Assembly (NCBI GenBank): GCA_017522515.1
Contig: JAFWZH010000258.1
Location: forward strand, 12,628 to 76,627
DNA: 64,000 nt
DNA from: Clostridia bacterium
Lineage (GTDB): Bacteria; Bacillota_A; Clostridia; UBA1212; UBA1255
Reading direction: 5' to 3'
Shown here: in pieces, positions 16,309-24,942 of the stretch
Numbering within the stretch: the stretch's first letter is position 1
Layout: every line of letters starts with the position of its first letter
The notes under the pieces: generated by a model
What the model saw: the letters and a program-made list of their open reading frames with translations, nothing else
The model's database searches: none
Told to the model about the DNA's origin: nothing
Translations under genes and position numbers: made by a program

Positions 16309-17244
16309 ATGCCATTGGTAACATCAAAGGAAATGTTTGAGAAAGCATATAAAGGCGGATACGCTATTGGTGCTTTTAACGTAAACAACATGGAAATTAT
16401 TCAAGGAATCACAGAAGCAGCTAAAGAGGAAAATGCTCCTCTTATTCTTCAAGTTTCCGCAGGTGCAAGAAAATATGCTAACCACACATATCTTATAAAG
16501 TTGGTAGAAGCAGCTATCATTGAAACAGATCTTCCAATCTGTCTCCACTTGGATCACGGTGATTCATTTGAGCTTTGTAAGTCTTGTATTGATGGTGGAT
16601 TCACATCAGTTATGATTGACGGATCACATCATTCATTTGAAGACAACATCGCTCTCACAAAGAAAGTTGTTGAGTACGCTCATGAAAGAGGCGTTACAGT
16701 AGAGGGTGAGCTTGGACGTCTTGCAGGAATCGAGGATGCTGTTAACGTATCAGCAGAAGATGCTTCTTATACAAGACCTGAAGAAGTAGAAGAGTTCGTT
16801 TCAAGAACAGGTGTTGACTCTTTGGCTATCGCTATCGGTACAAGCCATGGCGCATATAAATTCAAACCCGGTCAAAAGCCTCAGCTCAGATTTGATATTC
16901 TTGAAGAAGTAGAGAAGAAACTCCCCGGATTCCCGATCGTTCTTCACGGTGCTTCATCAGTTATCCCTGAGTATGTTGAGACAATCAACAAATTTGGCGG
17001 TAAAATGCCTGATGCTATCGGTATTCCTGAGGACATGCTCAGAAAAGCAGCTTCAATGGCAGTTTGTAAGATTAACATTGACTCTGACCTTCGTCTTGCT
17101 ATGACAGCAGCAATCAGAGAGCATTTTGCAGAAGCTCCTTCTGACTTCGACCCCAGACAATATCTTAAGCCCGCAAGAGCTAACATCAAAGCTTTGGTTA
17201 AACATAAGCTTGTTAACGTTCTCGGATGCAACGGTAAGGCTTAA
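16309..17244 (+). CDS. fba: Class II fructose-1,6-bisphosphate aldolase
   Basis: Cleaves fructose-1,6-bisphosphate to DHAP and glyceraldehyde-3-phosphate in glycolysis, in the cytoplasm, using Zn2+. 311 residues with the class II signature: GAFNVNN, catalytic/metal HLDHG (H80, D82, H83), EGELGRLAG, the GTSHGAYK loop with a second metal His, LHGASS with the third, and the phosphate-binding NIDSDLR. Length fits the family. AAAGGAG is well placed, and the gene has its own consensus promoter. It ends exactly where the convergent PBP5-like gene ends; its terminator (17308-17343) lies inside that gene. Confidence 0.96.
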   Translation: MPLVTSKEMFEKAYKGGYAIGAFNVNNMEIIQGITEAAKEENAPLILQVSAGARKYANHTYLIKLVEAAIIETDLPICLHLDHGDSFELCKSCIDGGFTSVMIDGSHHSFEDNIALTKKVVEYAHERGVTVEGELGRLAGIEDAVNVSAEDASYTRPEEVEEFVSRTGVDSLAIAIGTSHGAYKFKPGQKPQLRFDILEEVEKKLPGFPIVLHGASSVIPEYVETINKFGGKMPDAIGIPEDMLRKAASMAVCKINIDSDLRLAMTAAIREHFAEAPSDFDPRQYLKPARANIKALVKHKLVNVLGCNGKA

Positions 17245-18546
17245 TTATTTATTTCTTAACTTGTTGATAACAAAAATTAAAACGAGAAAAATTTCAAGAA
17301 GAATGAGCACCGATATCAAAATAAAGATATCGGTGTTTTCTTGTATTGTTTTATAAAATAAATTTATTGCTTTGTTGTCGGAATGCACGCTGTTGCCGGC
17401 TATTATGCTTACGGAATGTATGCTGCCGTCTTTTAGAAGGTAGTTCGCAGTCCCGATTATACTGTCCTTTTCGATAGGAGCATCAAGATCCTCTAAAGTT
17501 ACAGCATTGCCCGGGACTGTAGAGGTAGTGCTTTTTTGAGTGATATTGTAGCTGATATTTTCTACGTAATTGCTGACGTCAGCAGGTATCATGCAGTAAC
17601 GCGTTTCGTTGGCATTAATAAGAAGGTCACTTCTGCCGACTTTGGTCGTGATTAAGGTATCTCCTTTTTTTACAATAGCTGTTTTTTTATAATTCAGGAA
17701 AACATTATTAATAAAATTAACACCAAATTCGTATGCGCTTTCCGGAGAGATGCCGCTTATTACCATAGAAAGCTTTACTGCCGGAGTATTGTTTGTTTGA
17801 GTACCTACAAAATAAAGCATTGTGGTAGACAAATTTTCTTCGGTGTTGTATACAGCAAGAGCTCCGGAAGTTACAGATGCATTCGTAAAAGCACTGCCGG
17901 AAACTAATTTACACTCATTTATAACAGCTGTGCCTCCCCATATATGGGCAGCAGGATTGGCGGCAGTGTTACGGAATTGCACGTTTGACATAGCGTATGT
18001 CAAGAAAACTGACATATCATTTACAGTGGTACGTTGAAGTTCGTCAGGGCTACCGTCGGGATTTGTAAAATATGTGTTTTTTAATCCTATTTCTATTGCT
18101 TTTTGATTCATAAGAGAAACAAAATATTCTTTGTTTGGATTGATTTTTTCTGCCAGAACACGAGCAGCATTGTCGGCATTGCATAAAACGACAGCTTTTA
18201 ATAAGTGGTCAACCATATATTGGTTAGAAGCAGTAAGTGAGTAGCGACCTGACAATGAAGTGCTGTTTTCTGTAGGTGTTACGTAATCTGTGACGGATAA
18301 AGAGGGGTTTTCGTAGACAAGAAGACATGTCATAAGTCTTGCAAGTAATGAACAATCGGCAATAACTTCTGTGTTGTGCTTTTCCAGTGTTTGTTTTGTA
18401 TCGCATTCATAAATAACGTATGAAATACTTGATGTGTCTGCCGCAAGAATATCTAAAGGTAAACATTCTGAAAAAACAATACAGCATGTTATTAAAAATA
18501 ATATAAAGTTTACAGCTTTGCTTTGCGCAAATTTATTTTTTTTCAT
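17245..18546 (-). CDS. PBP5-like D-Ala-D-Ala carboxypeptidase homologue lacking all catalytic motifs
   Basis: 433 residues: an N-terminal signal/anchor (13-35), a peptidase S11-like domain (about 40-270), a PBP5-type C-terminal beta domain, a C-terminal membrane helix (about 407-428) and a short basic tail. The fold is recognisable from RLMTCLLVYE, AARVLAEKIN and TYFTNPDGSPDELQRTTVNDM. The three active motifs are altered: SxxK reads SLLAR (S66, R70, no Lys), SxN reads NAD (123-125), and KTG reads VSG (215-217). It should not hydrolyse D-Ala-D-Ala. The frame is long and undamaged, so a binding or structural role at the envelope is likelier than decay. The gene stands alone and is convergent with fba. 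Confidence 0.85.
   Translation of the reverse strand: MKKNKFAQSKAVNFILFLITCCIVFSECLPLDILAADTSSISYVIYECDTKQTLEKHNTEVIADCSLLARLMTCLLVYENPSLSVTDYVTPTENSTSLSGRYSLTASNQYMVDHLLKAVVLCNADNAARVLAEKINPNKEYFVSLMNQKAIEIGLKNTYFTNPDGSPDELQRTTVNDMSVFLTYAMSNVQFRNTAANPAAHIWGGTAVINECKLVSGSAFTNASVTSGALAVYNTEENLSTTMLYFVGTQTNNTPAVKLSMVISGISPESAYEFGVNFINNVFLNYKKTAIVKKGDTLITTKVGRSDLLINANETRYCMIPADVSNYVENISYNITQKSTTSTVPGNAVTLEDLDAPIEKDSIIGTANYLLKDGSIHSVSIIAGNSVHSDNKAINLFYKTIQENTDIFILISVLILLEIFLVLIFVINKLRNK
17308..17343 (+). terminator. Terminator of fba, located inside the convergent gene
   Basis: A perfect 10-bp stem CACCGATATC/GATATCGGTG (17308-17317 with 17326-17335) with an 8-nt loop, then TTTTCTTG. It lies within the codons for the C-terminal membrane helix of the convergent gene. 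Confidence 0.85.
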
Positions 18547-18655
18547 ACTGAAACTCCCCGAGGGTTAATTAATGTAACACAGTGAGTATAACACATATTT
18601 CCGTCTTTGCAAAAAAGAATTATCATGGAAATATAAATGGGAAATACAAACAGCG

Positions 18656-18685
18656 TTGACTGCTTTTTTTATACGAGAGTATATT
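18656..18685 (+). promoter_or_regulatory. Promoter of the UvrD-like helicase gene
   Basis: TTGACT (18656-18661) and TATATT (18680-18685), 18-bp spacer, 40 bp before the TTG start. Confidence 0.65.
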
Positions 18686-18725
18686 AGCAAGCACATATAC
18701 AAATATGTGAAGGAGCTGAAAATAA

Positions 18726-20375
18726 TTGAAATATTCTTTAGATGAAAATCAAGAAAAAATTGTCTCACATATTGATGGTCCTGCTCTTGTTTTAGCAGGA
18801 CCGGGAAGCGGTAAAACAACTGTCTTGATAGAAAGAACGATAAGACTGGCAAGAAAAATCAAAATGCCTCAAAAAATATTGTGCGTTACATTTACAAATG
18901 CTGCGGCAAGGGAAATGGAAAAAAGATTTCTGCAATCACAAAATGAAACTGACGATAAATTTTCTCAAACTCCTGTTTTTAAAACTGTCCACAGTTTTTG
19001 CAACGAGGTCATAAAGGAGTACGAGCGTTCCATAGGAGTAAAATATAAGAGGATAGAAGGAAACAGCGGAGAAAAGAGAAAAATTTTTAAGGATTTGTAC
19101 AAGGAGATTAATGGAGAAGATGGAGAGGAGTATATAATTGACAAACTAAATGATTTTAATAAAAAAAGCAATACTGTACTTGAAATTAAAGGTTTTCGCA
19201 AAATTATGGCATCGTATGACAAATATAAAAATAAATATTGTATGATAGATTTTGATGATATGATTACAATTGCATTGGGGATTTTGTCTTCGGCAGAGAA
19301 AAACAAGCTTCGAATAAGGGAGCATTTCTGCAGTAGATTTGATTATATACAAGTGGATGAGGCGCAGGACCTTACATCTGAACAGTTTGCGATAATTGAG
19401 ATGATAGGCAAACACGGAAATGTTTTTGTAGTGGCTGACGATGACCAGAGCATATACGGATTTAGAGGTGCAGCACCGGAGTGCTTATTTAAGTTTCAAA
19501 AGAATTTTTCTGATTGCAAAACATATTATTTGTCAAGAAATTACAGGTCAGTGGGTAATATCGTTGATTATTCTTGTAAATTCATAGCGCAGAATAAAGA
19601 CAGATTCAGCAAAAATCTTTACAGCAAAAACATAAAAGGTCCCGTACCAAGAATAAAATGTTTTAAAAACGGTATTAAGCAAGCGGAATTTGTTTACAAA
19701 GAAACAAAAAAGCTTTTAAAAGTTAATAAAGACACGAAAATAGGTGTACTTTACAGGAATAATATTTCCGGATTATTACCAAGGGCTGTATTTGTTTGTG
19801 AAGGATATATTTTGAAATGCGGAGAAGACTTTTTTAAGACGAGAGAAATGGATTTTTTAGATGATATAATCTCCGCAATGAGAAGAATGGAAAGAAATTG
19901 CGTAGTAGTGCCGACTCCTTCTAAAATGTTGAGAACACTAAGAGAAGAGGGGCTAAGTAATAAATTAGAAAATTATTGCAGAAACTCCGGCAGAAATATA
20001 TATTATAAGGAGATATTAAGCGAGTTTCTTGAGTTTTTATGTATGTACTCAGGCAGTGTGAAAAATATGGTATCTTTATTGGACAAAATTGATGATAACA
20101 ATATAATTTCTCGGACATGCAACACTTGCTGCGTTGAGTTATCAACAGTTCATTCCTCTAAAGGTCTTGAATATGATGTCGTTTTTTTGATTGATGTTGT
20201 AAGAGGCGAGTTTCCCGGACGGAATGCAACAGTCGGCAAAGCTTTAGAGGAGGAAAGGCGCCTTTTTTACGTCGCTATGACAAGAGCTAAGGAATCTTTA
20301 TATGTGCTGTACCCTCAACGACGAGGAGAAGAAAGTGCCTTTATTACTGAGCTGAAAAAATTAGCTGCTCTTTAG
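18726..20375 (+). CDS. Compact UvrD/PcrA-like superfamily 1 DNA helicase
   Basis: An ATP-dependent 3'-5' DNA helicase of the UvrD/Rep group. 549 residues carry the SF1 motifs in order: Q motif (DENQEKIV), I GPGSGKTT (25-32), Ia VTFTNAAAREM, II VDEAQDLT, III ADDDQSIYGFRGA, IV YLSRNYRS, V STVHSSKGLEYDVVFL and VI EEERRLFYVAMTRAKESL. The protein is about 170 residues shorter than UvrD/PcrA, with a reduced 2B region and no C-terminal RNA polymerase-binding tail. The start is TTG with GGAG upstream. It could serve repair or recombination; a second full-length UvrD presumably exists elsewhere. Single gene, own promoter. Confidence 0.9.
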   Translation: MKYSLDENQEKIVSHIDGPALVLAGPGSGKTTVLIERTIRLARKIKMPQKILCVTFTNAAAREMEKRFLQSQNETDDKFSQTPVFKTVHSFCNEVIKEYERSIGVKYKRIEGNSGEKRKIFKDLYKEINGEDGEEYIIDKLNDFNKKSNTVLEIKGFRKIMASYDKYKNKYCMIDFDDMITIALGILSSAEKNKLRIREHFCSRFDYIQVDEAQDLTSEQFAIIEMIGKHGNVFVVADDDQSIYGFRGAAPECLFKFQKNFSDCKTYYLSRNYRSVGNIVDYSCKFIAQNKDRFSKNLYSKNIKGPVPRIKCFKNGIKQAEFVYKETKKLLKVNKDTKIGVLYRNNISGLLPRAVFVCEGYILKCGEDFFKTREMDFLDDIISAMRRMERNCVVVPTPSKMLRTLREEGLSNKLENYCRNSGRNIYYKEILSEFLEFLCMYSGSVKNMVSLLDKIDDNNIISRTCNTCCVELSTVHSSKGLEYDVVFLIDVVRGEFPGRNATVGKALEEERRLFYVAMTRAKESLYVLYPQRRGEESAFITELKKLAAL

Positions 20376-20409
20376 AAAAAAGTATTTATTTAACCCAAAT
20401 TTTACTATC

Positions 20410-20438
20410 TTGACGAAACGATTTATTAAGGCTATAGT
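20410..20438 (+). promoter_or_regulatory. Promoter of the phosphodiester glycosidase gene pair
   Basis: TTGACG (20410-20415), 17-bp spacer, TATAGT (20433-20438), 40 bp before the ATG. Confidence 0.7.
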
Positions 20439-20478
20439 AGTAATTGTGATGACATATTATAAAAGAAGGTTTTGACGC

Positions 20479-21786
20479 ATGAAATACAAGATTAATTATT
20501 CAAAACACGGGAGCGAGCAAGTTGTGGATAGGCTTTGCGATTATATAGAAAAGTGGCAGAGCAGAAAGCAGAATGCCGCTTTTGTTCCCGTGAAAAAAAT
20601 CCAAAGCAGAAGACCATCGAATATTAACAGAATTTTAGATGATAATATTGAAATAAAGCAACATAATGATGTCAAACGAGTGCAGAAACCGCAGAACACC
20701 AAGAAGAAAAATTCTGCTAAAACCGTTTTATCCAGGGTAGGCATCTCTTTTCTTACTTTTTTGTTGGCAATTGTTATGCTGGCTCTTTGTGCAGATATTA
20801 TTGTGCTTCATGGTCCGTCAGAATCAGCAAGAGACAGATTTGTTCTGACTGTTACGGAAACAAGTGCAGCAGGCTTTTTGGCTACGTGGTTTTTGTCTGA
20901 CGAAACGGTTGAAAGCATTATTAATAATAACGCTATAGTTGACAGCTCGGGACAAACAGATCCGACGCTTATTAAACTCCCTGATGGCGAAAACGATGAA
21001 AATAATGGGGATGAGCCCGTTGATATAAACAGTGTGCAACTGATTGATATTGAGGGAAAAACTTATAAAGGTAAACTTCTTATAGTGCAAAATCCAAAGA
21101 GAGTATACATAGGCACACCGGCAGCTTACGGAAACGATAAGGAGGGCGTTACCACGCTTAATATGGTAAAAAATGACAACGCTCTTTACGGAATAAACGG
21201 CGGTGGCTTTTACGACACAGGTAAAGGCAACGGCGGTATTCCGACAGGTAGAGAAAACTCCTCAGGTATTGTTATATCAAAAGGTGTTCTTATGTACGGC
21301 AGCAAAAGTCGCGAGTACGAAGTAATCGGAATAAATAAGCAAGGCGTTCTGGTGCTGGGCAAAATGACGGCTCAACAAGCTTTGGACAGCGGTGTTGTGG
21401 AGGCCTTGAATTTCGGACCGTATCTTGTAATGAACGGAAAGGCTTGCGAGGTAGGCGGCTTTACGGAGGCAGGGTTAAATCCTCGTACTGCAATAGGACA
21501 AAGAGCAGACGGAGCAATGCTTTTGCTTACAATTGATGGCAGACAGCCTTCAAGCATGGGCGCAACTTATGAGGATTTAATAGAAATTATGATGAATTAC
21601 GGTGCTGTAAATGCGGCGAATTTAGATGGCGGTTCATCTACATATATGGCACAGAATCAAGAAAATGAGAATAATCCGCAAATTATTACGCAATGCGCTT
21701 CTTTGTACGGACCGAGAAAAATGGCTACGTCAATTCTTGTGAGCAGAGCAGATCAAATTAATACTCAATATGAGCAAGGCAATTAA
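20479..21786 (+). CDS. Membrane-anchored phosphodiester glycosidase (NAGPA domain)
   Basis: 435 residues: a basic cytoplasmic N terminus (1-85), one membrane helix (about 87-112), a spacer, and an extracellular NAGPA domain (about 215-430). The domain shows GINGGGFYD, PTGRENSSGIV, LNPRTAIGQ, LTIDGR and the hallmark NLDGGSSTYM. Members hydrolyse N-acetylglucosamine-1-phosphodiester bonds or modify/process exopolysaccharide and wall teichoic acid-type polymers. Type II topology puts the catalytic domain outside. The next gene starts 18 bp after the stop and is also a membrane-anchored envelope protein, so the two probably work together on a surface polymer. Confidence 0.85.
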   Translation: MKYKINYSKHGSEQVVDRLCDYIEKWQSRKQNAAFVPVKKIQSRRPSNINRILDDNIEIKQHNDVKRVQKPQNTKKKNSAKTVLSRVGISFLTFLLAIVMLALCADIIVLHGPSESARDRFVLTVTETSAAGFLATWFLSDETVESIINNNAIVDSSGQTDPTLIKLPDGENDENNGDEPVDINSVQLIDIEGKTYKGKLLIVQNPKRVYIGTPAAYGNDKEGVTTLNMVKNDNALYGINGGGFYDTGKGNGGIPTGRENSSGIVISKGVLMYGSKSREYEVIGINKQGVLVLGKMTAQQALDSGVVEALNFGPYLVMNGKACEVGGFTEAGLNPRTAIGQRADGAMLLLTIDGRQPSSMGATYEDLIEIMMNYGAVNAANLDGGSSTYMAQNQENENNPQIITQCASLYGPRKMATSILVSRADQINTQYEQGN

Positions 21787-21804
21787 GAATTGGAGGGTGT
21801 TATA

Positions 21805-23442
21805 ATGGGTAAAATTAAAGAACTTATAAAAAACTCTAAATTTTGGAAAATATATTTTTGCTCAATATGTATTTTTGTTTGCCTGTTGGTTATAGGTGCG
21901 ATTTTCTTTTCTTTTTGGTTGGCAGATTATGAGAGCAGTCAGAATACGGTAGAAGTGAACCGTATTATGTCGCTTTTTCAAGATAAAAAATACAATGAAA
22001 TACTTGATAAAACAGATGTGGTGATGACAGGCTTTGTTTCACGTGAGGATTACGAAGCGAAGCTTAAAGAAGCAATAGAGGGTAAGGAGCTTTCCTATGT
22101 TAAAGCATTCTCTTATGATAGATTTGAAAAGCCTGCTTTTACAATAAAAGCTGACGGAGAGGACTTATGTAAGTTGACACTTAAAAAATCTAAAGAAACA
22201 AGCACCTTCGGATTCAGTTTATATGAGTTTGATTGTATTTCGGACTTTTCTTTTGCAGATATAAATGTTGTGATTCTTGCGCCTGAGACCACTACTCCTT
22301 TTGTTGACGGAAAGGCAGTTGAAGATGTATTTAAACAGGAAATTGCTAAGGACCAGCCGGCGAAAACAGAATATACGGTTGATGGCAATAAAAAAATATT
22401 CCGTTATGAGATATGCGGACTTTTGACAGCTCCGGAAAATATCGAAGTAAAGACATCAAACGGAGCGATTATTGATGTTGTAAATAATGCTAATAATGAA
22501 ATCGTTGCTCGGTTGTCAGATGTTACCATAAATGCGCCTGCAGGCTTTGAGGTTACCGTAAACGGCACAAAATTAACAGAAAAATATTCAACAGGACAAT
22601 CTCAAGAAAACAAATTTATGCAATATATGCTTAGTGAAGCGGATAAATCGTCACTTAAGACGATAAATACTTACGAGGTTCACCAGCTTATCGGAAAGCC
22701 GGAAGTTGTCGTTAAAGATAACAACGGTAATATTGTAGAATGTACGTATAATGCGCAAACAAAAACTTTCGACGTTGGTTTTAAGGTGTTTAATTTTGAG
22801 ATTCCTTCAAATTATACTGTTGTTGTAAACGGCCAAGAAATTACTGCAAGTGATACTTGGAAAACAGAGCAGAATGTTAAAATAGATGAATTGGAAAATA
22901 TTCCTACTGAATATTTTGCGCCGCCGGTAGTTAATAAATACAAAGCTGCAGTAGTTTCGGGAGAACTTGATATTGTGGCTAAAAACTATAACGGAGATAT
23001 TGTTCCTCTGCGTTATGACAGTGAAAGTATGACATATTACGGCGATTTTGCAGTTTCTGACAGCAATCAGAATAAGTACAAGGATATTGCAATAAGCGGA
23101 GCAAAAAAATATGCAGGGTTTATGTCAAATGATATTTCTATGAGTAATTTTCTCTCCGGAATCATAAAAAACACACAGATGTACAAGGATATGAGTGAGT
23201 ATCGCCAATATTGGTATACAGATCATAATTCCACTAAGTTTGAAAACACAGAAGCATATGACCTGAGAGTTTATGGTGACGATTGTTTTTCTTGTGCTGT
23301 TTATTTTGACTATTGGATATACGGTCAAAGAGGAAAGCCTGATTTTAAACAAAAATTAGAGACAAATACAAGAATATGGTATGTGAACAGAAACGGTACG
23401 TGGTATATGTCTGATATAGAAATTTTTGACAGGGAAAAATAA
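21805..23442 (+). CDS. Membrane-anchored extracellular protein of unknown function
   Basis: 545 residues with a short cytoplasmic basic N terminus, one membrane helix (about 17-40) and a long extracellular region. Three internal modules share a beta pattern around Val-x-Val-(D/N)-G (TVEVNR.., FEVTVNGTKLTEKY, YTVVVNGQEITASD), suggesting repeated small beta domains. The C-terminal about 110 residues look like an NTF2-like fold ending RNGTWYMSDIEIFDREK. The plan recalls TcaA/YvbJ-type envelope proteins, but I do not recognise a specific family. The start at 21805 follows GGAGGG; an upstream in-frame ATG at 21790 lies before it. In an operon with the NAGPA protein; its terminator is inside the convergent tadA. 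Confidence 0.65.
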   Translation: MGKIKELIKNSKFWKIYFCSICIFVCLLVIGAIFFSFWLADYESSQNTVEVNRIMSLFQDKKYNEILDKTDVVMTGFVSREDYEAKLKEAIEGKELSYVKAFSYDRFEKPAFTIKADGEDLCKLTLKKSKETSTFGFSLYEFDCISDFSFADINVVILAPETTTPFVDGKAVEDVFKQEIAKDQPAKTEYTVDGNKKIFRYEICGLLTAPENIEVKTSNGAIIDVVNNANNEIVARLSDVTINAPAGFEVTVNGTKLTEKYSTGQSQENKFMQYMLSEADKSSLKTINTYEVHQLIGKPEVVVKDNNGNIVECTYNAQTKTFDVGFKVFNFEIPSNYTVVVNGQEITASDTWKTEQNVKIDELENIPTEYFAPPVVNKYKAAVVSGELDIVAKNYNGDIVPLRYDSESMTYYGDFAVSDSNQNKYKDIAISGAKKYAGFMSNDISMSNFLSGIIKNTQMYKDMSEYRQYWYTDHNSTKFENTEAYDLRVYGDDCFSCAVYFDYWIYGQRGKPDFKQKLETNTRIWYVNRNGTWYMSDIEIFDREK

Positions 23443-23446
23443 AATA

Positions 23447-23893
23447 TTATTTATTTCTTAATTTTTCAAAGAAATCTTTGAGGAGCGACTGACAGTCGCT
23501 CTTTTTTATTCCGCCGAAAACTTTGACGTGAGGATAAAGAATATTGTAAACAGTGCCTGCTGCACCGTCACTGAGATTATAGGCGCCAAAGTATAATTCT
23601 TCTATGTGTGCGGCACGTATTGCGCCTGCACACATAGGACAAGGTTCTAAGGTAACAAAAATCTTGCAACCTTGGAGTTTATAACTGCCAAGAAGCTTTT
23701 CGGCTTCTTCTATTGCTTGAATTTCTGCATGACCTGTGACTTTACAATTGTTTTCTCTGCTGTTATAACCATAGGAAATTATTTTATTATCTTTTACTAT
23801 TACACAGCCTACCGGAACATCAAGGGGATTGCTTGCGGCAGAGATTTTCGCGTATTCTATTGCTTTGTCCATAAAGTTCCATATATCTGACAC
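23447..23893 (-). CDS. tadA: tRNA-specific adenosine deaminase
   Basis: Deaminates A34 to inosine in tRNA-Arg(ACG). About 149 residues with the zinc deaminase motifs HAEIQA (His55, catalytic Glu57) and PCPMCAGAI (Cys85, Cys88), and the family start DVPVGCVIVKDNKII. The start is uncertain: GTG at 23893 keeps the helix DIWNFMDKAIEYA that TadA normally has; GTG 23908 or ATG 23872 are alternatives. Convergent with the envelope operon, 4 bp between stops. Interestingly, both this gene and the PBP5-like gene end in the codons for KLRNK next to a convergent neighbour. Confidence 0.92.
   Translation of the reverse strand: MSDIWNFMDKAIEYAKISAASNPLDVPVGCVIVKDNKIISYGYNSRENNCKVTGHAEIQAIEEAEKLLGSYKLQGCKIFVTLEPCPMCAGAIRAAHIEELYFGAYNLSDGAAGTVYNILYPHVKVFGGIKKSDCQSLLKDFFEKLRNK
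23483..23507 (+). terminator. Terminator of the envelope operon, inside convergent tadA
   Basis: Perfect 8-bp stem GAGCGACT/AGTCGCTC (23483-23490 with 23494-23501), 3-nt loop, then six T. It lies in the 3' coding part of tadA. Confidence 0.85.
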
Positions 23894-24018
23894 AGTTTGT
23901 TTACACACCTTTGTTAGAATTATAAATAAAATTTGCCCTCAGACATTTAATGTATTATAATCAATACATGTGGCTTTGCGCAACATATTTTAATAACTTC
24001 AGAAATGACAGGTGCTTT

Positions 24019-24693
24019 ATGATACAAATTGAACCTAAGAAAAAGGGAGAAAAATATTCCTTAGAGGAGCTTTATCATATAATCGAACTTTTGCGTTCGC
24101 CGGAGGGTTGCCCTTGGGACAGAGTACAAACGCATGAAACTTTGATTAAACCCATGATAGAGGAGGCTTACGAGGCTGTTGATGCTATAAAAAAAGAGAG
24201 TACGGAGAAACTTTGCGAAGAGTTGGGTGACGTGCTTTTGCAAGTTATTTTTCACTCTATTTTAGCAAAAGAGGAAGGCAAATTTGAATTTAGCGACGTT
24301 ACTGACAGATGTGCTAAAAAGATGCTTTTCAGACATACTCATGTATTCGGAGATGTTAATGTGCAGGATGAAAAAGAGGCTCTTGACAACTGGGAAAAAA
24401 GAAAGCTTACCGAGAAAGGATTCTCTTCTTTACAGCAAGATTTAGAAGACATACCGGATGTGTTTCCGGCTTTGATGAGAAGTCAAAAAGTCGCAAAAAA
24501 AATACGGAAAGCGGGCATGGGCGAAGGCATTCCGTCCGGAGAAGAATTTGAAAAAGCATCTGAAGAAGAAATAGGCGAACTTTTGTATTCGATTTGCAGA
24601 TTGGCGGATAATTCTGATGTGGATGCAGAAGTGGCATTGGCAAAGTATACCGACAAGGTTATTGCAGATATGAGGGACAAGAATGAGAATTGA
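24019..24693 (+). CDS. mazG: Nucleoside triphosphate pyrophosphohydrolase MazG
   Basis: Hydrolyses (d)NTPs to monophosphate and pyrophosphate, a house-cleaning activity. 224 residues. The catalytic MazG domain shows SPEGCPWDRVQTHETL, the Mg-binding EExxE in MIEEAYEAVDAI and ExxD in EELGDVLLQV, then FRHTHVFGD. A shorter second MazG-like repeat is at the C terminus. In many Firmicutes MazG is fused to a methylase domain (YabN); here it stands alone. The start is ATG 24019 (AGGTG just upstream), not the frame opening at 23950. Its stop overlaps rqcP by 11 bp, the usual mazG-yabO neighbourhood. Confidence 0.93.
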   Translation: MIQIEPKKKGEKYSLEELYHIIELLRSPEGCPWDRVQTHETLIKPMIEEAYEAVDAIKKESTEKLCEELGDVLLQVIFHSILAKEEGKFEFSDVTDRCAKKMLFRHTHVFGDVNVQDEKEALDNWEKRKLTEKGFSSLQQDLEDIPDVFPALMRSQKVAKKIRKAGMGEGIPSGEEFEKASEEEIGELLYSICRLADNSDVDAEVALAKYTDKVIADMRDKNEN

Positions 24694-24928
24694 TAAATTT
24701 TTAAAAGTATCGAGAGTGATTAAACGTCGCACAGTTGCAAATGAGGCTTGTGATGGCGGCAGAGTATCTATAAACGGCAAGCCTGCTAAGGCAAGTGCAG
24801 CGGTTAAACCGGGAGATATTGTGGAGATAGCTTTCGCAGGAGGCAAAACAAAATTTGAAATCCTCAGCGTGGCGGAAACTGTGCGAAAAGATGACGCTAA
24901 GGATATGTATAAAATTATTACGGAATGA
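24683..24928 (+). CDS. rqcP: S4-domain RNA-binding protein RqcP (YabO/Hsp15 type)
   Basis: 81 residues consisting almost wholly of an S4 RNA-binding domain: MRIDKFLKVSRVIKRRTVAN, then GGRVSINGKPAKASAAVKPG. In Bacillus this protein works with RqcH in alanine tailing on obstructed 50S subunits (ribosome quality control). The start codon overlaps the end of mazG (11 bp), suggesting coupled translation, in the same order as in Bacillus. Confidence 0.9.
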   Translation: MRIDKFLKVSRVIKRRTVANEACDGGRVSINGKPAKASAAVKPGDIVEIAFAGGKTKFEILSVAETVRKDDAKDMYKIITE

Positions 24929-24942
24929 TTACGGAGGCATGT

